A stretch of 61,805 nucleotides of DNA from Gemmatimonadota bacterium (GTDB lineage Bacteria > Gemmatimonadota > Gemmatimonadetes > Longimicrobiales > Gaopeijiaceae), in the NCBI GenBank assembly GCA_022822445.1, contig JAJEBR010000040.1:1-61805 (forward strand), given 5' to 3'. Position numbers and translations under genes: made by a program. Numbering within the stretch: the first letter of the stretch is position 1; each line of letters begins with the position of its first letter. Of the stretch, positions 31,276-45,866 are shown in pieces. The notes below the pieces were generated by a model, which saw nothing but the letters and a program-made list of their open reading frames with translations, was not told where the DNA came from and did no database searches.

Positions 31276-34026
31276 ATGTTCCTGATGCCGATTCCCTTCT
31301 TGTGGCCTGGCCGATCGGAGCGCTGGCCATCGCGAGGCGGGCTTGCTGGCCGTGCCCGGTGGCGGCTCGTTTTCGCGGCGGTCATCGCGCTTGCGACCCA
31401 GGCCCTCGCCGTCGACGGACCGGGTGATGCGGCCGCGTGGGGCCCCGGTCGGCTGGCGGCCCAGGCCGCGCCGCAGGATGCCGCCGGGTTCGTAGCGCTC
31501 CGGACCGGCGCATATGACGACGCCGTGCGGGCACTGCGGGCGCAGGCGCTCGAGGGGAACGCGGCCGCGCTGTCCGGGTGGGTGACGGCGCTGCGAGAGA
31601 CCGGGGACTACGACGGCGCGGTGAGCGCGGCCGAGCGGGGGGTGGAGATGGGGGTGGGGGGGGGGCGCGCGCTGCTGGGTGCTGCGCTCATGGATGTGGG
31701 GCGGATCGCGGAGGCCAGGGCCGCGCTGGAGGCGGGGGCGCGCGAGGGGGGGGCGGGGGGGGCGGTGGCCCGGGTCGAGCTGGGGATCCTCGAGTACCGC
31801 TACGGCGACCGTGAGGCCGCCCGTGCCATCTTCGACGGTTTCATCGACTACTACAATAGCCGGTCCGACCTGACCGCGGCCGAACTCACGGCGGTGGGCC
31901 GCGCGATGTTCGAACTCTCGCGCTGGCATTACGAGTACGCCCACGACGCCCTGATGGCGCTCGACGAGGCGGTGGCAGCCGGGACGCTCGACCACTCGGC
32001 CCTACTGGCGATCGGGGAACTGTTCCTGCAGCGCTACGACGCCAGGGAGGCGGCGGCCGCCTTCGGAAGCATCCTCGAGGAGAACCCGGTCCATGCCGGC
32101 GCACACTTCGGTCTGGCCCGCGTCTCCCGCCTCGAGGGCGGCGGTGACCCGGAGACCCTCCTGGAGGCCGCGCTGGAAACGAAGCCGGACCTCGCGGCCG
32201 CGCGCACCCTCCTGGCCCGCCTGCGCCTCAGGAACGGCGACCGCGAGGCCGCGATGGAGGAGATCGCGCGTGCGCTCGAGGTCAATCCCGCCGACCTGGA
32301 GGCTCTAGGCACCCGCGCTGCGATCCTTCACCTGTCCGGCGACCTGGACGGCTACCGCGCCATCATGGAGGAGGTGCGGCGCCTCACACCGACGCCGGCT
32401 CCGTCGCTTCTGGTCGTCTCCGATCTGGCCGCCGATCACCGCAAGTACGCCGATGCCCTGTCCTTCGCCCGGGCGGCGGCCGAGGCCGATCCCGGCAGCT
32501 GGACCGCATGGGGCCTGATCGGGCTGAACCAGGTCCGGCTGGGACAGGTGGACGAAGGACGGGTGAACCTGGAGAAGGCCTTCGAGGGCGACCCCTTCAA
32601 CCTCTGGTTCAAGAACACGCTGGACCTGCTCGACACCTTCGGCGAGTACCGGATCGTCGAGACGCCGCACTTCCGGCTGGTGCTGCACGAGTCGGAAGCG
32701 GACCTGCTCGAGCCCTACATCGTGCCGGTTGCGGAGCGCGCCTGGGAGGAGATGTCACAGCGCTACGGCGTGACGCCCGAAGGCCCCATCCGCGTCGAGG
32801 TATACCCCCGCCACGCCGACTTCTCCGTGAGGACGGTCGGTCTGGTGGGGATCGGCGCGCTCGGCGTCAGCTTCGGCCCCGCGCTCGCCATCGATTCGCC
32901 TGCCGCGCGGGACCGGGGCGACTTCAACTGGGCGTCGACCCTGTGGCACGAGATCGCCCACTCCTTCCACCTGGCGGTCTCCGACAACGAGGTGCCGCGC
33001 TGGTTCTCCGAGGGGCTGGCCGTGCACGAGCAGCGCAAGGCGGATCCCGGGTGGGGTCACCAGGCCAGCGTCGGCTTCATCCGGGCGCTCGCGTCGGGCG
33101 AGATGCGGCCGGTCAGCGAGCTGGACCGCGGGTTCTCGAGCCCGCGCCACCCCGGCGAGGTGGTGCAGAGCTACTACCAGTCGTCGCTGGTCTTCGAACT
33201 GATCGAGGAGCGGCACGGGTTCCCGGCGATTGTGGAGATGCTCGGGGCGTACCGCGACGGCGCGACCAACGAAGAGGCGTTCTCCAGAGCGCTGGGGGTG
33301 CGCCTGGAGGACTTCGACAAGGACTTCGAGGACTTCCTGAAGGACCGCTTTTCGGCGGCGCTCGCGTCGGTCGAAGGGGAGATGCCGGAGATGGGCGCGC
33401 GTCCCGGGCTGCCCGAGCTGCAGGCCGCGGCCGCGACCAGCCCGCGCAACTTCGTCGCCCGCATGGCGGTCGGCCAGGTGCTCTTCGCGGAGGGAAGGCT
33501 GACCGAGGCCGCGGCCCACCTGGAAGCCGCGCTCGACCTTTTCCCCCAATACGGCGGCGCGGACGGCGCCCACTGGTTCCTCGGCCGGATACGGGAGGAA
33601 CAGGGCGACACGGCGACGGCCATCTCCCACTACCGCGAGCTGCTGCGCCTCAACGAGAGCCACTACGACGGCCGCGTCGCCCTCGGCGAACTCCTCGCGA
33701 GCACGGGAGACGACGCCGGCGCGGCCGAAGTCCTGCGCCACCTGCCCCACATCCACCCCTACGAGATCGCGGACCACGAGCGTCTCGCGGCCCTGATGGA
33801 GTCCGCCGGCGACCTGGAGGGCGCTGTAACCGCCCGGCGCGGGGTCGTCGCCCTCCGCCCCGTCGACCTCGCCGCCGCCCAGTACAAGCTGGCGCGCGCG
33901 CTCCACCTGACCGGCGACCGGGCCGGTGCGCGCCGCGCGGTCCTCGCGGCGCTCGAGCTCGCGCCCAACCACGAGGAAGCCCTCGACCTGCTGCTGGAGC
34001 TGCGGCGCAGGGGGTCGGGCCGGTGA
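31276..34026 (+). CDS. TPR protein with M1/MA-clan metallopeptidase domain
   Basis: 916 aa from ATG 31276 (an in-frame ATG at 31186 adds 30 residues). Signal or anchor: RWRLVFAAVIALATQALAV. TPR-like repeats fill about 60-430, for example ALRTGAYDDAVRALRAQALE and LEENPVHAGAHFGLARVSR. The peptidase domain has TLWHEIAHSFHL (zinc-binding His558 and His562, catalytic Glu559) and WFSEGLAVHEQ (third ligand Glu579), a gluzincin set. TPRs resume after about residue 710 (AEGRLTEAAAHLEAALDLFP). It is probably periplasmic and degrades or processes envelope proteins. It overlaps the next gene by GTGA. Confidence 0.85.
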   Translation: MFLMPIPFLWPGRSERWPSRGGLAGRARWRLVFAAVIALATQALAVDGPGDAAAWGPGRLAAQAAPQDAAGFVALRTGAYDDAVRALRAQALEGNAAALSGWVTALRETGDYDGAVSAAERGVEMGVGGGRALLGAALMDVGRIAEARAALEAGAREGGAGGAVARVELGILEYRYGDREAARAIFDGFIDYYNSRSDLTAAELTAVGRAMFELSRWHYEYAHDALMALDEAVAAGTLDHSALLAIGELFLQRYDAREAAAAFGSILEENPVHAGAHFGLARVSRLEGGGDPETLLEAALETKPDLAAARTLLARLRLRNGDREAAMEEIARALEVNPADLEALGTRAAILHLSGDLDGYRAIMEEVRRLTPTPAPSLLVVSDLAADHRKYADALSFARAAAEADPGSWTAWGLIGLNQVRLGQVDEGRVNLEKAFEGDPFNLWFKNTLDLLDTFGEYRIVETPHFRLVLHESEADLLEPYIVPVAERAWEEMSQRYGVTPEGPIRVEVYPRHADFSVRTVGLVGIGALGVSFGPALAIDSPAARDRGDFNWASTLWHEIAHSFHLAVSDNEVPRWFSEGLAVHEQRKADPGWGHQASVGFIRALASGEMRPVSELDRGFSSPRHPGEVVQSYYQSSLVFELIEERHGFPAIVEMLGAYRDGATNEEAFSRALGVRLEDFDKDFEDFLKDRFSAALASVEGEMPEMGARPGLPELQAAAATSPRNFVARMAVGQVLFAEGRLTEAAAHLEAALDLFPQYGGADGAHWFLGRIREEQGDTATAISHYRELLRLNESHYDGRVALGELLASTGDDAGAAEVLRHLPHIHPYEIADHERLAALMESAGDLEGAVTARRGVVALRPVDLAAAQYKLARALHLTGDRAGARRAVLAALELAPNHEEALDLLLELRRRGSGR

Positions 34027-35030
34027 GCCTCCGTGCGCCGCGGGAGAACGACCGCCTGAGCCACCGAGCGCCCCGGGAGAACGCCTGGACGCGGTGGGCG
34101 CGCCGGCGCAGATCGGCCGTAACATCGGGCCTGCGTGCTCCCCGGGCAGGCCATCTTTCCGCTCGTAGGCCCGCCCGCGCGTTTGTAGCGGGGCCCGCGC
34201 TCCTCGCCGCCCTGGCAACAGGGGCCGCGGCACTCACGTTCGCCAACCTTCCCCCCCGCGATTCGGCACCCGCCGCGTCACCCCTCCCGGCAGCAGGGCC
34301 CGGCCTGACGGCGCCCAACCCCACACCCCCTCTCCCTGCAACCGTCCAGAACCCGCCGAACGTCCCCTACGACGGCACCTTCACCTTCGTCCGCGTGCGC
34401 TTCAACACAACGGGCCGGGGGTTCGCCAGGGGGTTCGGGGGCGGGCGCGGGCCCGGCTGGGCGCACGACTACCCCAGCGCGGACGAGAATTTCATCAGGA
34501 TTCTGGACGAGATATCACTCATCGACGTCAACATGACCGGGACCAACGTCATCGACGCCGACGATCCGGAGCTCCTCCGGTACCCCCTCGCATACGTCTC
34601 CGAGCCGGGGGAATGGACGCCCACGCAGGCGGAGGTCGACAACCTGTCCGACTACCTTCTCAAGGGCGGGTTCCTCATCCTCGACGACTTCCGCAGCGAC
34701 TTCGAGTGGAGCAGGGTGGAGGAGATCTTCGCGCAGATCGTTCCCGGCCACGAGTTCCGTGTGCTGGACATCGAGGAGCCCATCTTCGATTCCTTCTTCG
34801 AGATAGAATCTCTCGACCTCCCGCCCCCGACGTTCCAGCAGTTCTGGCCCGTCTTCCTCGGCATGCACGAGAACAACGACCCCGACGGCCGCCTGATGAT
34901 CATCGCCAACTTCAACAACGACATCGGCGACTACTGGGAGTACTCCGACCGCGGCTACGTTCCGATCGAACTTTCTAACGAAGCCTACAAGTTCGGTGTC
35001 AATTACGTGATCTACGCGATGAACCGATAA
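34023..35030 (+). CDS. DUF4159 domain protein (copy B)
   Basis: 335 aa. The GTG start overlaps the metalloprotease stop (GTGA). It has a basic N-terminus, one membrane segment (AFVAGPALLAALATGAAALTF) and a Pro-rich linker. The domain starts at FTFVRVRFNTTGRG and contains WAHDYPSADENFIRILDEIS, GGFLILDDFRSDFEWSRVEE, DIEEPIFDSFFEIE, MHENNDPDGRLMIIANFNND and FGVNYVIYAMNR. The domain is clearly paralogous to copy A (both end in a GVN-x-[IV]-x-YAM motif), but linkers and N-termini differ. It stands directly before the MoxR gene, the arrangement seen for DUF4159 elsewhere. No enzymatic motif is visible. Confidence 0.86.
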   Translation: MSLRAPRENDRLSHRAPRENAWTRWARRRRSAVTSGLRAPRAGHLSARRPARAFVAGPALLAALATGAAALTFANLPPRDSAPAASPLPAAGPGLTAPNPTPPLPATVQNPPNVPYDGTFTFVRVRFNTTGRGFARGFGGGRGPGWAHDYPSADENFIRILDEISLIDVNMTGTNVIDADDPELLRYPLAYVSEPGEWTPTQAEVDNLSDYLLKGGFLILDDFRSDFEWSRVEEIFAQIVPGHEFRVLDIEEPIFDSFFEIESLDLPPPTFQQFWPVFLGMHENNDPDGRLMIIANFNNDIGDYWEYSDRGYVPIELSNEAYKFGVNYVIYAMNR

Positions 35031-35070
35031 CCCCGGCAATCCTGAACCGAAAACCCTCCGAGGTGAACCC

Positions 35071-36105
<1,035 letters not shown>

Positions 36106-36162
36106 GGGAACGTGCACGCCCTGGCCGCCATCCCAACCGCCGGCGCGGGCCGCTAGCCGCCG

Positions 36163-37098
36163 ATGGCCACCCGATCGCCCGCGGGCCACACCTCGTTCCT
36201 CGATCCCACCGTTCTGGCGCGGATCGACAACCTGCTGCTGCTGGCGCGCACCGTGGTGGACGGATTCCTGCAGGGGATCCACCGCTCTCCCTACCTGGGC
36301 GTGAGCATGGACTTCGCCGAGCACCGGCCGTACATGCCCGGCGACGACATCCGCCGCATCGACTGGAGGCTCTTCGCCCGCACCGACCGCTTCTACATCA
36401 AGCAGTTCGAGGCCGAGACCAACGCCGACGTCGCGTTCCTGTTCGACATGTCGGCGTCGATGGGCTACGGCTCGGGCGAGGTGACCAAGCTCGACTACGG
36501 CCGGTTCCTGACCGCCAGTCTGGCGTACTTCTCGGCGGACCAGAAGGACCGGGTGGGGCTCTACGCCTTCGATTCCGACGTGGTCGAGCACGTGCGTCCC
36601 TCGGCTGCGCACCTCGAAAAGGTCCTGCACGCCATCGCGCGCGTGCAGCCCAGGCGTGAAGGCGAGTGGGACCGGCCGCTGGCGCGGGTCGCAAACACCT
36701 TCCGCCGCCGCGGGATCATCGTGGTGGTGTCGGATTTCTACCACGACGCGGACGAGCTGACATCCGCGCTGGGCCTCTTCCGGGCCCAGGGAAACGACGT
36801 AGTGGCCTTCCACATCCTCGACCCCGCGGAGATCGACTTCCCCTTCGTGCAGGCCGCCAACTTCCAGGACCTGGAGACGCGGGAGCTGCTCCCGGTCGTC
36901 CCCGAGAAGTACGCGAGCGTCTACAGGAGCGAGGTCCGCGCCCACATCGACGAACTCGGCAGGGGCTTCATCCGGCACGGCGTCGACTACGTCCTCCTCA
37001 ACACCGCCGAGCCGCTGGACGACGCGCTCTACGCCTACCTGACCTTCCGCCAGCGGACGCTGAGGGCTCCGGCCGGGCGCCCCGGAGCCGGGAGGTAG
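36163..37098 (+). CDS. DUF58 domain protein (vWA-like MoxR partner)
   Basis: 311 aa. GVSMDFAEHRPYMPGDDIRR and IDWRLFARTDRFYIKQFEAE (about 47-86) are the DUF58 signature. A vWA-like core follows with a MIDAS-type FLFDMSASMG (Asp, Ser, Ser), then DRVGLYAFDS and IIVVVSDFYHD. DUF58 proteins accompany MoxR ATPases almost universally. No membrane segment is visible, so it is a soluble or peripheral partner. It lies 57 bp after the MoxR gene and 4 bp before the BatA-like gene. Confidence 0.93.
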   Translation: MATRSPAGHTSFLDPTVLARIDNLLLLARTVVDGFLQGIHRSPYLGVSMDFAEHRPYMPGDDIRRIDWRLFARTDRFYIKQFEAETNADVAFLFDMSASMGYGSGEVTKLDYGRFLTASLAYFSADQKDRVGLYAFDSDVVEHVRPSAAHLEKVLHAIARVQPRREGEWDRPLARVANTFRRRGIIVVVSDFYHDADELTSALGLFRAQGNDVVAFHILDPAEIDFPFVQAANFQDLETRELLPVVPEKYASVYRSEVRAHIDELGRGFIRHGVDYVLLNTAEPLDDALYAYLTFRQRTLRAPAGRPGAGR

Positions 37099-37102
37099 GC
37101 GG

Positions 37103-39199
37103 GTGGGCTTTCTGACCCCTCTGTTCCTGATCGGCCTGGCCGGGCTGGCCGTTCCGATCCTGATTCACCTGACGCGCCAGGAGCGGGGCAGGCCCGTCCG
37201 GTTCCCGTCGCTGATGTTCCTGGAGAAGATCCCCTTCCAGGAGACCTCGAAGCGCCGCATCCGGCACTGGGTGCTGCTCATCATGCGGCTGGCCGCCCTG
37301 GCGCTGCTCGTCGCGGCGTTCGCCCGTCCGTTCGTGCGCGAGGGACGGCTGGCGGCGGTGGGCGGACCCGGGCCCGAGGAGTTGGTCGTTCTACTGGACA
37401 ATTCGTATTCGATGGAGATGGGGGACAGCTGGGAGCGCGCGGTGTCGGAGGCCCGTTCGATGATCGGGGCGCTGCGTCCACGTGACCGGGCCTCGCTTAT
37501 CGTCTTCTCGGAGACGCCGCAACTCGTGCACCGCTCGATTCCGGAGCTGCCGCGCATTCTCGCCACCCTCGACACCCTCGGCACGACTTCGCTCGCCACG
37601 CGCTTTGCGCCCGCGGTGAAGCTGGCCGCCTCAACCCTGGCCGCCTCCACCCTTCCCCGGCAGCGCGTCGTGGTGATCAGCGACTTCCAGCGCACGGCCT
37701 GGAGCCCCGACCCGGACGCGCAGGTGGCCGAGGGGGTGGTGGTGGAGACGGTGGTGATCGAGGGCGGCGAGATCGAGAACCTCGCCCTGACCGACCTGGA
37801 GCTCGGGCGCCAGAGCGCCGGAGGGAGGGACCGGGTGACGGTCGAGGCGCGGCTCGTGAATACGGGGGAATCCGCTGCGAGCGGCGAGGTGACGCTGGCG
37901 GTGGACGAGACCGACCTGGAGACGGTGACCGCGACGGTGGCGCCGGGCGGTGCGGAGCCGGTGGCATTTGCGCCCTTCACCCTCACCGCGCAGTTCACGC
38001 GGGGGGAGGTGCGGCTGGGAGAGGGCGGCGAGGGGCTCCTGCAGGACAACACACTCAGCTTCGTGGCCTCTCCCGGAGGGGACCTGCAGGTGGTGGTGGC
38101 CGATCCGCTCGGCCCGGGCGACTCGAACCTCTACCTGAGCGGGGCGCTCGACATCGCCGGGGGCGCGGGCTTCGACGCGAGCGTGACCCGGGGCCTGCCC
38201 GGCGACGACGAACTCTCCCGGTCCGAGGTGGTGATCCTCAACGGCGGGCCGTTCCCCGGGGGAAGCGAGGGCGACCGGCTGCGCGCGTTCGTGGAAGACG
38301 GCGGCGGGCTGCTGATGGTGCTCGGCGAGCGTTCGAGCGTACCCTCCGTCCACCAGGAGTTCCTGCCGGCCACCATCGGGGCGGTCTCGGAAGGAGCCAT
38401 GGAGCGGCGCATCGGCTTCGTCGACTACGACCACGCCATCTTCGAGGCCTTCCGCGGCCCGCGCTCGGGGGACTTTTCGCAGGCCGTCTTCTACCGCACG
38501 CGCCTCCTGACGGAGACCGACGGCCAGGTGCTCGCCCGCTTCGACGACGGCACCCCGGCGCTGGTGGAGGCGCAGCGGGGCCGGGGCCGCGTCCTGGTGT
38601 GGGCATCCGGCCTCGACCGCTTCTGGAACAGCCTGCCGCTCCAGCCCATCTACCTGCCCTTCGTGCACCGCGTCACCAGGCACCTGGGCGGGCGGGGCGA
38701 GGTGCTCCCGTGGCACCTGGCCGGCTCCACCGTCAACCTCGCCGGACTGGCCGAGACGGCCGGGTCGTGGGAGATCCCGGAAGGGGCCGTGGCGATGGAG
38801 CCCGGCGGAGGCTCCGTGCCGCTGGATCCGGACCGGCCCCTGCTCGAGCTCGACCGGCGGGGGATCTGGGAGGTCAGGCCGCCGGGCCAGCGGCCGGATC
38901 ATCCGCTGGCGCTGGCGGTGAATGTCGACGTGTCCGAATCCGACCTCACGCAGATGGACGTGCAGGCGTTCGCCGTCTCGGTCGGGGGCACGGCAACAGC
39001 GTCGCAGACCGGCCCCGAGGCCGCGGGCGCAACGGAGGCGACGGTCGAGATCCGCGAGGAGGACCATGAGAAGAGCCAGTCGTTCTGGCGTTACCTGCTC
39101 GCCGCCGCCTTCCTGCTGATGGTATCGGAGACCATGCTGTCCAACGGATTGTCGCGGCACCGGGTCAAAGAAAGAGAAGAGGTGACTGCAACGGTGTAG
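37103..39199 (+). CDS. BatA-like vWA membrane protein
   Basis: 698 aa with a GTG start four bases after the DUF58 gene. BatA N-terminal domain: FLTPLFLIGLAGLAVPILIHL and VRFPSLMFLEKIPFQETSKRR, then a second membrane segment (LIMRLAALALLVAAFARPF). The vWA MIDAS is LDNSYS (Asp99, Ser101, Ser103), with VVISDFQRT later. The middle has a CARDB-like β-sandwich and an amidotransferase-like part (VVILNGGPFPGGSEGDRLRA). A C-terminal membrane helix lies near 660. Together with the MoxR and DUF58 genes it forms the classical aerotolerance-type cluster. It resembles the vWA protein at 26003 in overall architecture, suggesting an old duplication. Confidence 0.9.
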   Translation: MGFLTPLFLIGLAGLAVPILIHLTRQERGRPVRFPSLMFLEKIPFQETSKRRIRHWVLLIMRLAALALLVAAFARPFVREGRLAAVGGPGPEELVVLLDNSYSMEMGDSWERAVSEARSMIGALRPRDRASLIVFSETPQLVHRSIPELPRILATLDTLGTTSLATRFAPAVKLAASTLAASTLPRQRVVVISDFQRTAWSPDPDAQVAEGVVVETVVIEGGEIENLALTDLELGRQSAGGRDRVTVEARLVNTGESAASGEVTLAVDETDLETVTATVAPGGAEPVAFAPFTLTAQFTRGEVRLGEGGEGLLQDNTLSFVASPGGDLQVVVADPLGPGDSNLYLSGALDIAGGAGFDASVTRGLPGDDELSRSEVVILNGGPFPGGSEGDRLRAFVEDGGGLLMVLGERSSVPSVHQEFLPATIGAVSEGAMERRIGFVDYDHAIFEAFRGPRSGDFSQAVFYRTRLLTETDGQVLARFDDGTPALVEAQRGRGRVLVWASGLDRFWNSLPLQPIYLPFVHRVTRHLGGRGEVLPWHLAGSTVNLAGLAETAGSWEIPEGAVAMEPGGGSVPLDPDRPLLELDRRGIWEVRPPGQRPDHPLALAVNVDVSESDLTQMDVQAFAVSVGGTATASQTGPEAAGATEATVEIREEDHEKSQSFWRYLLAAAFLLMVSETMLSNGLSRHRVKEREEVTATV

Positions 39200-39379
39200 G
39201 GGGAATGCCGCCGGGAGGGCCGTGAGCCGGTCTCTGGCGGATTTCGACTACACCGCCAATGTTACCGCAGAGAAACGTCGAGGCCTGCGCGACAGGCACG
39301 CGGGGAGAGGCGCCCGGACGCCGGGCGGCCGCTCAACGTCGGAATCGTGACAGATTCCGTGACAGATAAGGGGGGGAAT

Positions 39380-43130
<3,751 letters not shown>

Positions 43131-43134
<4 letters not shown>

Positions 43135-43991
43135 CGGGAGAGGTGGCGGGGTCAGCGGAACCGTCCTCAGCGGCGGAGCCCCCCGCCGCCACCCGTGACA
43201 TCGAGGTCTCCGTCGAAATCGCTGCGCCGGTCGAAGCGGTCTGGCGCGCCATCACCGAGGGCGACCAGGTCGCCAACTGGTTCGCGCCCATCGCCTCGGC
43301 CAACCCGGGTGAGGGCGGCCACCTCACCGTGTCCTGGGAAGCCGGGGCGGAGTGGACCAGCTGGATCACGGTGTGGGATCCCGGCAAACACCTGCGCCTT
43401 GTCGACCAGCTCCCCGACGAGCAGGCGGACGGCGGCGCGGCCATGGCGCTCGACTACCGGCTCACGGACCTCGGCGGCACCACCCGCCTCGACCTCGTCA
43501 ACTCGGGGCTGTCCTCCGCACCCGACTGGGACGACACCTTCCACATGATGAACAACGGCTGGCGCTTCTTCCTCTGGAACCTGAAGCACTTCCTGGAGCG
43601 CCACCCCGGCGCCCGGCGAACGATGATCAGCCAGCGACCCCGGGTGACGGGCTCCCGCGAGGAGGTGTGGGATCGGGTGTTCGGTGCGGAGGGCCCGCTA
43701 CGCACGGTCACGGACGGCGCGTACCCCGGTACGGGCGACAACTTCCGCTGCGTCCTGGACGGCCTGGAGGCACTGGAAGGGGCCGTCGAGCTGTGTGACC
43801 GGCCCTGGGCCTTCGCAGGAGTGGTATCCTCGCTTGCAGACGGAGTTCTTCACGTGGAGATGGAGGGGACGGGGGATCGTTGGAAGATGGGCGTCTGGCT
43901 ATCCGCATACGGAGTCGAAGAAGAGCAGTGCGAAGAGATCGGCGCAGCCCTCGCGAGGACGCTTTCCAGGGTGTTTCCAGAGGACGGATGA
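43131..43991 (+). CDS. SRPBCC/AHSA1-type domain protein
   Basis: 286 aa with a GTG start overlapping the DUF4175 stop (GTGA). The first half is a START-like (SRPBCC) domain: DIEVSVEIAAPVEAVWRAIT, DQVANWFAPIASANPGEGGH, GKHLRLVDQLPDE, FFLWNLKHFLERHPG. This fold binds hydrophobic ligands or client proteins. The second half (about 165-286) has AEGPLRTVTDGAYPG and FAGVVSSLADGVLHVEMEG and looks like a partial second β-domain. The protein is cytoplasmic. Strict coupling to DUF4175 implies matched expression, but no link between the two families is known to me. Confidence 0.8.
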
Positions 43992-44037
43992 CCCTCCGCG
44001 ACATTCGCGTGGCGCCGCTTCCGCGGCCAATCCGGGC

Positions 44038-45249
44038 GTGACGACGAGCCCGCAGCCAACGGGAACGCGTCCGCCGGCGCCGGTCGCCTCCGGCCTCGAT
44101 CGCTTCATCCGGGGCGCCGGCGAGGCGTTGGGACTTCGTGACGCGCGCCTGGGACTCATCGCGCACCCCGCTTCCGTCACCTCGGGCCTGACCCACGCCG
44201 TCGACGCCATCCTCGGCGCCGGCTACGACCTGCGCGCCATCTTCGGCCCGCAACACGGCGCCCGCGGCGAGAAGCAGGACAACATGATCGAGTCGGACGA
44301 CTACACCGACCCGGTCACCGGCCTGCCCGTCCACTCGCTCTACGGCGAGGTCCGCAAGCCCACCCCAGAGATGCTCGACGGCCTCGACGCCCTCCTGTTC
44401 GATCTGCAAGACGTCGGCGTGCGCGTCTACACCTTCGTGTGGACAATGGCGCTGGCGATGGAGGCGTGCGGAGCGGCGGGCATCCGCTTCGTCGTCCTGG
44501 ACCGTCCCAATCCGATCGGCGGCCTCAAGCGCGAGGGCCCCGTGCTGCGGGCCGGCTACGAGTCCTTCGTGGGCCTCCACCCCCTCCCCCTCCGGCACGG
44601 CCTCACCTGCGGCGAAGTGGCCCGCTGGCTGACCCGGGAATGCGGCATCGCCTGCGACCTCGACGTCGTCCGCGCGGACGGCTGGGAGCGCCTCATGTCC
44701 TGGGCCGACACCGGCCTGCCCTGGGTGATGCCCAGCCCGAACCTGCCCACCCCCGAATCCTGCCTGGTCTATCCCGGCATGGTCCTCCTCGAAGGCACCA
44801 ACCTCTCTGAAGGCCGCGGCACCACCCGCCCCTTCGAACTCTTCGGCGCCCCCTGGCTCGACCCCACCGCCCTCACGACCCGCCTCGCCCGCGCCCGCCT
44901 CCCCGGCGTCGCCTTCCGCCCCTGCCACTTCGAGCCGACCTTCCAGAAGCACGCGGGCCGACTCTGCGGCGGCGCCCAGCTGCACGTCACCGACCCCGGC
45001 ACATTCGAGCCCGTCCGCACCGCCGTCGAGATCCTCGTCGCGGCCCACGCCCTCGCCCCGCACGACTTCACCTGGCGCGAGCCACCCTACGAATACGAGG
45101 AGACGCTGCCCCCCATCGACATCCTGTGGGGGAACGCCAGGCTGCGGGAGGGTGTACAACAGGGCGATTCCGCCGATGAAATCCTGGCAGGGGTCGAAGC
45201 CGAACTGGAGGGGTTTGCCACGCCGGTGAAGCGCCATTTGCTCTACTGA
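44038..45249 (+). CDS. NamZ-like exo-β-N-acetylmuramidase (DUF1343)
   Basis: 403 aa from GTG 44038. DUF1343 signatures: LGLIAHPASVT, LRAIFGPQHGARGEKQDNM (33 residues on from the start of the domain), VHSLYGEVRKPT, LLFDLQDVGVRVYTFVWTM, VVLDRPNPIGG, WVMPSPNLPTPESCLVYPGM, LLEGTNLSEGRGTTRPFELF and FEPTFQKHAGRLCGG. NamZ removes terminal MurNAc from peptidoglycan fragments. No clear signal peptide follows the chosen start, so either it is cytoplasmic or the start lies elsewhere. It is the last gene of the plus-strand run. It fits the envelope theme as a cell-wall recycling enzyme. Confidence 0.9.
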   Translation: MTTSPQPTGTRPPAPVASGLDRFIRGAGEALGLRDARLGLIAHPASVTSGLTHAVDAILGAGYDLRAIFGPQHGARGEKQDNMIESDDYTDPVTGLPVHSLYGEVRKPTPEMLDGLDALLFDLQDVGVRVYTFVWTMALAMEACGAAGIRFVVLDRPNPIGGLKREGPVLRAGYESFVGLHPLPLRHGLTCGEVARWLTRECGIACDLDVVRADGWERLMSWADTGLPWVMPSPNLPTPESCLVYPGMVLLEGTNLSEGRGTTRPFELFGAPWLDPTALTTRLARARLPGVAFRPCHFEPTFQKHAGRLCGGAQLHVTDPGTFEPVRTAVEILVAAHALAPHDFTWREPPYEYEETLPPIDILWGNARLREGVQQGDSADEILAGVEAELEGFATPVKRHLLY

Positions 45250-45350
45250 CCTGACTGCACTGCACTTACATACCGAGGGGCGAGCGTCCCACCGACGGTC
45301 GCCGCCGGCCACAACCCGCTCCGCCCCGGTCGACACAATCGGAAGGCAGG

Positions 45351-45822
45351 ATGACGATGGGGTCTTTCATTCGCTCGTTGGTGATCACGGCAATCTCCGC
45401 AACCACCGCTACCCTCCCGGCAACCCCCGCAATTGCCCAGCTCATCGTCGAAGCCGAACCCAGGGAGGCGTGCGAAGTTCTCCGCCTCGGCGACGCGGCG
45501 ATCTGGCGGGACCGCCCCAACCGACCTGCGAGCCGCCGTAACGGAAGGCCTGCTCCTCTACGACTACTTCGAACCGATCTCATCCTTCTTCCTGACCCAC
45601 GACGAACGCGTGTGGCTGCGAGATGCGGTTACACCGGAGGACTACGAAGCCCTCTGGATCGTCGTCGGCTCGGATGGCGAACCCGAGTTCCGGGTGCAGG
45701 CCCCAACCGGCATCGCCTTTGGGGCCGCCCTCGGCGACCGGGTCTGGGCCACCGGCCGCACCGAAATGGACGTTCCGTTCATCGTGCAGTACGAACTGAG
45801 AGCACCTGGGACCTGCCGGTAG
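45351..45822 (+). pseudogene. Frameshifted small secreted protein gene
   Basis: ATG 45351, preceded by GGAAGGCAGG, opens a signal peptide (MTMGSFIRSLVITAISATTA...IAQ) and mature IVEAEPREACEVLRLGDAAIWRD. Near 45500-45525 the coherent sequence moves to the next frame (+1): TDLRAAVTEGLLLYDYFEPI, DYEALWIVVGSDGEPEFRVQ, then DVPFIVQYELRAPG to a stop at 45822. The second half is compact and β-rich. One indel separates the halves, so this is a decayed gene or a sequence error. No family was recognised. Confidence 0.6.
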
Positions 45823-45866
45823 TCCGCAGGCTCCGGACGTAATGCCGACTTCCCACCTGGACTGAC

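Noticed and set aside
45250-45300. TTACAT-containing stretch after the NamZ-like gene as a fourth element copy
   Set aside because: It lacks the left TGTAA half and the flanking ATG/CATTC; similarity is limited to about a dozen bases.
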